Assembly: GCF_000954115.1 (NCBI RefSeq)
Contig: NZ_CP010797.1
Location: forward strand, 868,001-932,000
Direction of reading: 5' to 3'
DNA: 64,000 nt
From: Rhodococcus sp. B7740
GTDB lineage: Bacteria; Actinomycetota; Actinomycetes; Mycobacteriales; Mycobacteriaceae
The position numbers were made by a program, and so were the translations under genes. Shown piece by piece: positions 57,844 to 64,000 of the stretch. Under the pieces are notes generated by a model. That model searched no databases and was not told the DNA's origin. It worked only from the letters and a program-made list of their open reading frames with translations. Each line of letters opens with the position of its first letter. The stretch's first letter is position 1.

Positions 57844-59388
57844 ATGAGCTCTCACCCCCTCGCAACCGATTTATTGGCCGCGGACGGAGGCACGATCAGC
57901 TCCATCGAGACGGCGATCAACAATGCCTTCGATCCGATCTCCGCTGCCGTGTCGAATGTCGTCTTCTTCACCGTGAACATCGGTGGAGCCGCTGTTCCAC
58001 TGATCGTCCTGTGGCTCATCGTCGGAGCCGTCGTCTTCACGGTGGCGTTCAAGTTCATCCAGGTCCGCGGAATCAAGAGAGCGTTGATTCTGGTCAGCGG
58101 CAAGGAGGACGAGGCAGACGCGCCAGGAGAAGTCAGTCACTTCAGAGCCCTCACCGCCGCGGTGTCCGGAACCGTCGGGCTCGGCAACATCGCCGGTGTC
58201 GCCGTCGCAGTGACGCTCGGTGGCCCCGGCGCGACCCTGTGGATGATCCTCGCCGGCTTGCTGGGTATGGCATCGAAGTTCGTCGAGTGCACGCTCGGTG
58301 TGAAGTACCGAGACATCAACGAGGACGGCACCGTCTCCGGTGGGCCGATGAAATACCTGACCAAGGGTCTCGCGGAGCGGGGACTCGCCAAGGTCGGCAA
58401 GGTCATGGCCGTCTTCTACGCCATCGTCATCACGTTCTTCGCGATCAGCGGCGGCAACATGTTCCAGGCCAATCAGACCTACGCGCAGGTCCGTTCGGTC
58501 ACCGGTGGTGAGGACGGATTCCTCGGCTCCGACGGAGCAAAAGCCGTATTCGGTATCGTCGTCGCATTGATCATCGGACTGGTCATCATCGGCGGCATGA
58601 AATCGATCTCGGCGGTGACCGCCAAGCTCGTACCGACCATGGCGCTGATCTACATCGTCGCGTGTGGCGTCGTCATCGCCGTCAACTTCCGTTCGGTCCC
58701 CACGGCATTCACCGCGATCTTCGAAGGTGCGTTCTCACCCGAGGGTGTGGCCGGCGGCGTACTCGGCGTCATGATCATCGGATTCCAGCGCGCCGCGTTC
58801 TCGAACGAGGCCGGACTGGGTTCGGCGGCCATCGCGCACTCGGCCGTCAAGACCAGGCATCCGGTCACCGAGGGCTTCGTGGCCATGCTCGAGCCCTTCA
58901 TCGACACCGTCGTCATCTGTACCGCGACGGCATTGACCATCGTGATCGCCAACACCGTCACCTGGCAGGACCAGCGGGCGATCGTCGCCGAGACAGGTGA
59001 GCTTCCCGCCGGAGGCGTCACCCTCACCTCCGACGCTTTCGAGACGGTGCTGCCGTGGTTCCCGTACGTGCTGACTGTCGCGGTGGCACTGTTCGCTCTG
59101 TCCACCGCAATCACCTGGGCCTACTACGGACTGCAGGCATGGACGTCGTTGTTCGGACGGAGCCGCTTCTCGCGCACCTTCTTCAACGTGATGTTCTGCA
59201 TGTTCACCGTCATCGGAACCGTGTTGTCCCTCGGTTCCGTGCTCGATTTCGCCGATGCGACGCTGTTCCTGCTGGCGCTGGTCAACATCACGGGCCTGTA
59301 CCTGCTCTTGCCGGTGGTCAAGCGCGAACTCTCCGAGTACCTGGCGATGCGTCGAGGCGAGCCGGACAAGGTCGACGCCGGGGTGTGA
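57844..59388 (+). CDS. AGCS-family sodium:alanine/glycine symporter
   Basis: A 514-residue membrane carrier with about 11 helices. The family core is SGTVGLGNIAGVAVAVTLGG, then GGPMKYL, FFAISGGNMFQANQ, FSNEAGLGSAAIAH and ITWAYYGLQAWTSLFG. Takes up small neutral amino acids with sodium. ATG at 57844 is chosen; the frame is open far upstream inside the EAL gene. Intact, unlike the remnant at 53190-53608, to which it is related only at family level. Confidence 0.95.
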   Translation: MSSHPLATDLLAADGGTISSIETAINNAFDPISAAVSNVVFFTVNIGGAAVPLIVLWLIVGAVVFTVAFKFIQVRGIKRALILVSGKEDEADAPGEVSHFRALTAAVSGTVGLGNIAGVAVAVTLGGPGATLWMILAGLLGMASKFVECTLGVKYRDINEDGTVSGGPMKYLTKGLAERGLAKVGKVMAVFYAIVITFFAISGGNMFQANQTYAQVRSVTGGEDGFLGSDGAKAVFGIVVALIIGLVIIGGMKSISAVTAKLVPTMALIYIVACGVVIAVNFRSVPTAFTAIFEGAFSPEGVAGGVLGVMIIGFQRAAFSNEAGLGSAAIAHSAVKTRHPVTEGFVAMLEPFIDTVVICTATALTIVIANTVTWQDQRAIVAETGELPAGGVTLTSDAFETVLPWFPYVLTVAVALFALSTAITWAYYGLQAWTSLFGRSRFSRTFFNVMFCMFTVIGTVLSLGSVLDFADATLFLLALVNITGLYLLLPVVKRELSEYLAMRRGEPDKVDAGV

Positions 59389-59403
59389 CAGATCGGACGA
59401 ACC

Positions 59404-59443
59404 GACATCGACGAGACCGGGCGGTATCGGTCTCGTCGATGTC
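59404..59443. terminator. Long perfect hairpin after AGCS gene (terminator-like, no T-run)
   Basis: GACATCGACGAGACC and GGTCTCGTCGATGTC form a 15-bp perfect stem with a 10-base loop, 15 bases after the stop. No T-run follows, so it may stabilise the mRNA end rather than terminate. Confidence 0.6.
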
Positions 59444-59506
59444 CGTTGTCGGGTATCTCTTGGAGATGTTTCGCAGTATTCGACAGTGGTGGTAACCGGG
59501 GGCCGA

Positions 59507-60142
59507 ATGACGAAAGTCGATTTCAAGAAAACGTTCGACGCATACTCTGCGCAGCGCAACATCTTTCGTACCCTTGTCGTTCCGCCGCTGACCTACCTGA
59601 TGCTCGACGGACACGGCGATCCGAACACCGCTCCGCAGTACACCGAAGCAATCGGGGCGCTCTACCCCGTGGCCTATGCACTGAAGTTCGCCAGCAAGAA
59701 CACCCTCGACCGCGACTATGTCGTTCCGCCGCTCGAGGCTCTGTGGTGGGCCGAGAACATGGCCTCGTTCACGACCGCCCGCAACAAGGCCGAGTGGAAC
59801 TGGACGGCCATGATCATGGTGCCCGACTGGATCGACCGTCGGATGTTCGACGTGGCGAAGGCGTCCGCGGAAGCGAAGAGCACCTCGGATGCGTCGAGCA
59901 GAATTCGACTGGAGACTCTCGACGAGGGGCTGTGCGTGCAGACGCTGCATGTCGGGTCCTACGACGACGAGACGCCGGTACTCGACGAACTCCATCACCG
60001 ATACATTCCCAGTTCTGGAATGACGATGACCGGCAAACATCACGAGATCTATCTCAGCGATCCGCGCAGGGTGGAGCCGACGAAGCTGCGCACCATCCTC
60101 CGCCAGCCGGTGGCGCCTTCGGCGGAGTCGGCGTCGCTCTGA
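59507..60142 (+). CDS. GyrI-like small-molecule-binding protein
   Basis: A 211-residue protein of the stand-alone GyrI-like group: NIFRTLVVPPLTYLMLDGHG, YTEAIGALYPVAYALKF, YVVPPLEALWW and the C-terminal HHEIYLSDPRRVEPTKLRTILRQPV. Related domains bind drugs or hydrophobic cations in AraC/MerR regulators. No DNA-binding domain here. ATG at 59507. The next gene starts four bases after its stop, so it may share a transcript with the MFS transporter. Confidence 0.85.
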   Translation: MTKVDFKKTFDAYSAQRNIFRTLVVPPLTYLMLDGHGDPNTAPQYTEAIGALYPVAYALKFASKNTLDRDYVVPPLEALWWAENMASFTTARNKAEWNWTAMIMVPDWIDRRMFDVAKASAEAKSTSDASSRIRLETLDEGLCVQTLHVGSYDDETPVLDELHHRYIPSSGMTMTGKHHEIYLSDPRRVEPTKLRTILRQPVAPSAESASL

Positions 60143-60146
60143 CACG

Positions 60147-61427
60147 ATGACCGGCATGACCAATGCGGTGCGTCCGGCATCGTTCACCGCCGGGACTCTG
60201 ACTCTTCTGGGTGCGCTCTACTTCGCACAGGGACTGCCGTTCGGATTCTTCACCCAGGCCCTACCTGTCGTCCTCCGGGAGTCGGGCTTCTCCTTGGTGA
60301 AGATCAGCGCGACCGGTGTGCTGTTTCTCCCGTGGGCGCTGAAATTTCTCTGGGCTCCGTACGTCGATCGGTACGGATCGAGGCGACGGTGGCTGTTGTC
60401 GCTGCAGTGTTCTGCCGCGGCGGCGGCACTGGCGTTGTCGTTCCTCGATCTGTCCTCGACACTGCGCTGGCTGTTCGTCGGAATCTTCGTCATGAATGCT
60501 CTCTCGGCGACGCAGGACATCGCGACCGACGGTATCGCGGTGCGTACGCTCAGCGCGGCGCAGCGCGGGTTGGGCAACGGTCTGCAGGTCGGTGCCTACC
60601 GCATCGGGATGGTGTGCGGCGGCGGACTGCTGTTGTGGCTGTTCACCTTTGCCGGATGGCGGGTGCTGTTCGTCGCGATGGCACTGCTCATCGTGCTGAC
60701 GACTGTTCCGGTGTGGTGGATGCGGACGCAACTGGACGCTGCAGACGCCGAATCCGACCGAGCGGCCGAGCCGGAAACGCCGGTGCGGCTGGCGGTTGCC
60801 TGGTGGTCCCGACTGCGTAGGCCCGGCATGGTTGCGTTCATCCTGCTGATCATCGGCTTCAAGTTCGGTAACTCGATGGGCTCGGCCCTCGTGGGTCCGT
60901 TTCTGTCGGACAGTGGACTGTCATTGCCCCAGATAGCGCTGGTCGAGGGCGGTCTGTCGTCGGTGGCTGCGCTCGGGGGAGCCGCACTGGGGGCATGGTT
61001 GTCATTTCGACACGGACGGCGTCGGGCGCTGTTGGTCGGCGGGGTGAGTCAAACGCTCAGCCTTGCCCTGTATGTCGTCGCCTCCCTGGGAGTCGGCGGC
61101 TTCCCACTTCTGGTCACCGCCAACATCACCGAACACGTCCTCGGTGGTGCGGCCACGGTGGCGGTGTTCGCCCTGATGATGGACGCGTCCGAGAAGCGTT
61201 TCGCGGGAAGCGATTACACGCTGATGGCGTGCGCAATCGTCTTCGCGCAGGGCGCAGCCGGGATCGCAGCCGGTGTGGTCGGCGACCTGTTCGGCTACAC
61301 GGCGATGTTCGGCTCCGCGCTCGTCCTGTCCGGTATCGGCTGTGCATTGTTGTTGACGGCACTCGATCGAGGCTGGGGGCCCGACGGTCTCCGACAGGTG
61401 GTCCCGCCGAAGAACCTCGTCCGGTAG
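60147..61427 (+). CDS. MFS transporter, AmpG-like
   Basis: A 426-residue, 12-helix carrier. LGALYFAQGLPFGFFTQALPVVLRE and KFLWAPYVDRYGSRRRW, with SATQDIATDGIAV, are the hallmarks of AmpG-type muropeptide/acetyl-CoA permeases. It may import cell-wall fragments; it could also be an exporter linked to the GyrI-like protein. Four bases separate it from that gene. Confidence 0.88.
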   Translation: MTGMTNAVRPASFTAGTLTLLGALYFAQGLPFGFFTQALPVVLRESGFSLVKISATGVLFLPWALKFLWAPYVDRYGSRRRWLLSLQCSAAAAALALSFLDLSSTLRWLFVGIFVMNALSATQDIATDGIAVRTLSAAQRGLGNGLQVGAYRIGMVCGGGLLLWLFTFAGWRVLFVAMALLIVLTTVPVWWMRTQLDAADAESDRAAEPETPVRLAVAWWSRLRRPGMVAFILLIIGFKFGNSMGSALVGPFLSDSGLSLPQIALVEGGLSSVAALGGAALGAWLSFRHGRRRALLVGGVSQTLSLALYVVASLGVGGFPLLVTANITEHVLGGAATVAVFALMMDASEKRFAGSDYTLMACAIVFAQGAAGIAAGVVGDLFGYTAMFGSALVLSGIGCALLLTALDRGWGPDGLRQVVPPKNLVR

Positions 61428-61442
61428 CGGCGGAAGCCGTAC

Positions 61443-61862
61443 TCAGCTCTCGCTGGGGGATCCGGCGATGTTGACCATCCACTGCACACCGAACTTGTCG
61501 GTCAACATACCGAAGGTGTCGCCCCACGGGGCCTTGTCGAGACCCATCGTGAACTGCGCGTCGACGGCCAACGCGTTCCAGTAGCTCGTCAGTTCGTCCT
61601 CCTCGTCGCCGCTGAGCGAGACGCTCATGGTGTTCCCGGGCGTGTGCTCCATCGACGACGGCGTGTCGGCTCCCATCAGAGTGAACCCGTTCGGGGTGGT
61701 CAGCTGGCCGTGCATGATCTTGTCCCGGTCAGCGGGATCCTCGCTGGCGTTGGCCTCGCCGAGCGTGGTGACGGTCAGCTCGCCACCGAAGACCGACCGA
61801 TAGAACTCCATCGCCTCGCGCGCGTTGTCTCGGAACGACAGATAGGGGTTGAGAATGGACAT
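61443..61862 (-). CDS. VOC-family protein (PhnB/3-demethylubiquinone-like)
   Basis: A 139-residue glyoxalase-fold protein: LNPYLSFRDNAREAMEFYRSVFGGEL at the start and PWGDTFGMLTDKFGVQWMVNI at the end. Only part of the metal ligands of true glyoxalases are visible. Function unknown; such proteins bind small molecules or act as metal-dependent enzymes. Convergent with the MFS gene, 15 bases apart. Confidence 0.9.
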   Translation of the reverse strand: MSILNPYLSFRDNAREAMEFYRSVFGGELTVTTLGEANASEDPADRDKIMHGQLTTPNGFTLMGADTPSSMEHTPGNTMSVSLSGDEEDELTSYWNALAVDAQFTMGLDKAPWGDTFGMLTDKFGVQWMVNIAGSPSES

Positions 61863-61961
61863 GATCGAAGTCTCCTTCTTCTGATGAACGAGCGGGCTGA
61901 ACTACGACGGGATCCGTCGAATCAGTAGACCCGCACCGTGAGGGAAAGTCACCGCAGAAGA

Positions 61962-62255
61962 TCAGATGGATGCGTCGGTGTCGGCAACAATGGCGCGCAG
62001 TGCGACCACGTGACGTCTATAGGCCGTTCTACCGTCCTTGGTCAACGACAACCACAGTCGCCGCGAGTCCGTCCGTGATCGCTGCTGCTCGACGTATCCC
62101 GCATCGACCAGGGCAGCGACCTGTTTGCTCAGCGCCGATGCGCTCAACCCGCTGTGTTCCTTGACGATCGCCAGTTCCACCGTTGTCGCAGCGGCCAGAA
62201 GGGCACAGATTCGGAGCCGGTGGGCCGGGTGAATGATCGGATCGAGATCGCTCAT
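61962..62255 (-). CDS. Small winged-helix (MarR-like) transcriptional regulator
   Basis: A 97-residue DNA-binding protein: HPAHRLRICALLAAATTVELAIV, LSASALSKQVAALVDAGYVEQQR and RLWLSLTKDGRTAYRRH give a classic winged helix of the short MarR-like class. It overlaps the membrane-protein gene by 4 bases and is second in a two-gene operon. Likely represses its own operon through the palindrome at 62673-62699. Confidence 0.9.
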   Translation of the reverse strand: MSDLDPIIHPAHRLRICALLAAATTVELAIVKEHSGLSASALSKQVAALVDAGYVEQQRSRTDSRRLWLSLTKDGRTAYRRHVVALRAIVADTDASI

Positions 62256-62671
62256 CGACGCGTACTGCGGTAGTGCAGAATCGATCCGATCGAGTAGATC
62301 GACGCGGCTGCTGCCGCCAGCAGAACAACCGGCCAGGCCGGTCCGCTGGGATCACCGACAGCCTGCGCCAGCGCGACGGAGAGCCCCGACAGCGCGACAC
62401 AGGTGAGGAAGCCGCGGTCGGTGGGTAGGGCCCACGGCGTCCCCATCCGATATCCGGTGACGACGTTGACCGCGATGATCACCGCGGCGACACCCAGGAA
62501 CGCGAGCCGGCTGTCGAGAAGGGCGGTCAGTGCGAACATCGCGAGCAGCGCGGCGTTGACCGGATACAGCCATACCGGCCACGGAGTGTCTCGTACTGCG
62601 CGCTGAACTCGATCGATGTCGTCGAGAGCCGTTCGGGCTTCGGCAGGTGTGGGTTCTCCGATGCTTTCCAT
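62252..62671 (-). CDS. Small four-helix membrane protein
   Basis: A 139-residue protein. Residues ~1-30 are a cytoplasmic helix, followed by about four membrane segments (VNAALLAMFALTALLDS, FLGVAAVIIAVNVVTG, TCVALSGLSVALAQAV, VVLLAAAAASIYSIGSI). No enzyme motif. Paired with a MarR-like regulator in an arrangement common in actinobacteria; function unknown. The ATG at 62671 lies only two bases from the operator palindrome, so the message is probably leaderless. Confidence 0.82.
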   Translation of the reverse strand: MESIGEPTPAEARTALDDIDRVQRAVRDTPWPVWLYPVNAALLAMFALTALLDSRLAFLGVAAVIIAVNVVTGYRMGTPWALPTDRGFLTCVALSGLSVALAQAVGDPSGPAWPVVLLAAAAASIYSIGSILHYRSTRR

Positions 62672-62672
62672 G

Positions 62673-62699
62673 GTGGAAACTGTATTGGATAGTTTCCAC
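62673..62699 (-). promoter_or_regulatory. Operator/promoter: inverted repeat GTGGAAACT-N9-AGTTTCCAC
   Basis: A perfect 9-bp inverted repeat. Read on the minus strand, a TACAGT hexamer at 62681-62686 is a good -10 candidate and falls about 9 bases before the ATG. The repressor site would cover the -10 region and the start of transcription. Confidence 0.75.
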
Positions 62700-62721
62700 T
62701 ATGGCAACCATCGGGCGGATG

Positions 62722-63012
62722 TCAGGTGTCGGACGGCCTCGCCACTTCCGATTCCCATCGGGCCCGTCGCTCGTCGTCCGACTGCTCCCACCACGGGGTT
62801 CCTCGCTCGCCGAGGGCGACTTTGGTGGCCTGCACGCCTGCGCGAGATTCCGGTGCACCCGACGTGCGTTTGACCTCCCTGCGCCACGCCATCAGAATCG
62901 ACCGTAATTCGGCATTGCGATCCTCCGGGATATCAGGATCCGTTGCGCGCCAACGGCGACCCTTGATCACGATGTAGTGACCGTCCTCGGTGTGTTCCGG
63001 TTCTTCGGCCAT
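62722..63012 (-). CDS. Conserved small hypothetical protein, 96 aa
   Basis: Not assigned to a function. The beginning HYIVIKGRRWRATDPDIPE and the middle RAGVQATKVALGERGTPWW are typical of a small charged actinobacterial family. No signal or membrane segment. It lies between the leaderless operon's operator and a flavoprotein gene, on the same strand as both. Confidence 0.75.
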   Translation of the reverse strand: MAEEPEHTEDGHYIVIKGRRWRATDPDIPEDRNAELRSILMAWRREVKRTSGAPESRAGVQATKVALGERGTPWWEQSDDERRARWESEVARPSDT

Positions 63013-63031
63013 GGGTCCACACTGCCATGCG

Positions 63032-64000
63032 TCAGCTGCTCAGATACTGCGGTACTGGACTTGCGTCGAGCCCGAGCGCCACGGCGGCGCGAGCGGTGAC
63101 CGGTCCGACCAGATTGCCTGTGCCGTTGTAGCCACCGAATGCGATCACGGTGTCGTCGACCCATGTGCACAGCGGCCGACCGTCGGTGGTGAATCCGACG
63201 GACGCGGCCCACCGTGCATCGACCGAGACAGGTTCTCCTGCAAACGATGCCGCGACCGACTCGATGTAGTGCTGAACCTGAGCGGTCGGTTCGCCGGACG
63301 GTGTCCATTCGTGCTCGGCGAAGAGGTCACGACCGACCCCGACATACAGCCGTCCAGACGCGTCCTGTTGCGCGTAGTCGTACCCCCATCGTCCGTACAC
63401 GGGGCACGGCAGTCGCCCCGGGGTGACGGGCGAGGTCGCGAGCATCTGCAGACGGGCCGTCCGAACCCGTCCGTCGAGCTGGGGGAGTACCTGTTCGAGT
63501 CGACCGTCGACGGCTACGAGAACCAGGCCGCATCGAACCACTCCATTCGGCGTCGTGACCGCGCCCGGCTCGATGGCGATTGCGGGCGTGTATTCGTACA
63601 GTCGAGCGCGTCCTGCGAGAATCGATGCCAGCCCGAGCGCGCGACGCGCAGGATTCATCACCGCATCGTCCGGTAGGAAGATGCCGTTTCCCAACGCGCC
63701 GGAATAGTGCTCGACGGCAACGTCGTTCTCGCGCAGGCACTGCGCCAGCGCGTCGCAGTCCTCCGCATCGGCGAGCTCGCTCGGAGAACCGGGGACTCCC
63801 GCGAGCCTGATCGATCCGGTGCGTCGGACGACGTCGGGTCCGAGAAGCCCTTCCAGATTGTCGATCTCCGCCAGAGTCGCTCGATACAGATCCACCGCGC
63901 ACGGACCCCATGTCGCGAGTGCTGTGTGCAGAAAGGTCGCAGGACCACCGAGCAGGAAGCCGCCGTTCCGACCCGCAGCGCCGGCTGCGACTCGCCCTGC
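63032..64000 (-). CDS. FAD-dependent oxidoreductase, DAO family, 5' part outside window
   Basis: The frame is open to the window edge, giving 323 codons including the stop; the N-terminal FAD-binding motif is cut off. Visible parts are GRNGGFLLGGPATFL, GLVLVAVDGRLEQVLPQL, GRLYVGVGRDL, and the C-terminal FAD contact VIAFGGYNGTGNLVGPVTARAA. The fold is that of glycine/sarcosine/D-amino-acid oxidases. An internal GTG at 63895 is not the true start. Confidence 0.88.
   Translation of the reverse strand, partial: AGRVAAGAAGRNGGFLLGGPATFLHTALATWGPCAVDLYRATLAEIDNLEGLLGPDVVRRTGSIRLAGVPGSPSELADAEDCDALAQCLRENDVAVEHYSGALGNGIFLPDDAVMNPARRALGLASILAGRARLYEYTPAIAIEPGAVTTPNGVVRCGLVLVAVDGRLEQVLPQLDGRVRTARLQMLATSPVTPGRLPCPVYGRWGYDYAQQDASGRLYVGVGRDLFAEHEWTPSGEPTAQVQHYIESVAASFAGEPVSVDARWAASVGFTTDGRPLCTWVDDTVIAFGGYNGTGNLVGPVTARAAVALGLDASPVPQYLSS

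Noticed and set aside
59255..59506. N-terminal extension of the GyrI-like protein
   Set aside because: The extra frame lies in the AGCS coding end and intergenic hairpin; the ATG at 59507 gives the normal family start.

Overview
The window is high-GC DNA from an actinomycete of the Mycobacteriales, most likely a Rhodococcus/Rhodococcoides-type Nocardiaceae. Three things point there: the 16S variable regions, the 23S rRNA with the long extra stem of high-GC Gram-positives, and a housekeeping gene order that matches the Mycobacterium tuberculosis Rv1689-Rv1713 block (tyrS ... TPR protein, HAD phosphatase, tlyA, nadK, recN, steA, steB, pyrG, NUDIX, xerD ... parA, scpA, scpB, rluB, cmk, der). Genus-level assignment is inference; no database was searched.

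Region 1 (1-6.9 kb): the 3' part of tyrS, then a complete rRNA operon (16S-23S-5S, no spacer tRNA). It has two tandem promoters, two recognisable pre-rRNA processing stems and a strong intrinsic terminator. Region 2 (6.9-24.4 kb): a dense plus-strand housekeeping block for translation (tlyA, rluB, der), NAD(P) (nadK), DNA repair and chromosome segregation (recN, xerD, parA, scpA, scpB), cytokinesis (steA/steB), nucleotides (pyrG, cmk) and ADP-ribose clearance (NUDIX). Many junctions are 4-bp GTGA/ATGA overlaps. It ends with der, tRNA-Pro(GGG) and a terminator.

Region 3 (24.5-46.6 kb) is accessory and catabolic. A minus-strand operon (hydantoinase-type amidohydrolase, allophanate-hydrolase-C-like protein, DAO-type flavoprotein, DHDPS/NAL-type lyase/aldolase) sits beside a LacI-family regulator and a polar amino-acid-type ABC importer. 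The same 14-bp LacI-type palindrome lies upstream of the catabolic operon and upstream of the importer, so the two look co-regulated. Then comes a large orphan protein fusing a TerD stress domain to a PD-(D/E)XK-nuclease-like domain. After it an IclR regulator with a repeat-rich operator faces a ten-gene plus-strand operon: unknown protein, FGGY kinase, phosphotriesterase-family hydrolase, HAD phosphatase, two tandem sugar-porter MFS proteins, SDR, split transketolase pair and glycerol-dehydrogenase-type enzyme. It looks like a complete pathway for a polyol, ketose or branched sugar whose substrate cannot be read from the sequence.

Region 4 (46.6-64 kb) is mixed: an SRPBCC protein, an Fpg/Nei glycosylase lacking the fourth zinc-finger cysteine, a carboxymuconolactone-decarboxylase-like protein, a ~0.7 kb gene-poor stretch with a possible regulator remnant, an AMP-ligase carrying an extra N-terminal START-like domain, a DASS anion transporter, an internally deleted AGCS symporter pseudogene, an amine oxidase, a Ser/Thr kinase facing an EAL-DICT protein, an intact AGCS symporter, a GyrI-like protein, an AmpG-like MFS protein, a VOC protein, a small winged-helix/membrane-protein operon with an operator that points to a leaderless mRNA, and a flavoprotein truncated by the window end.
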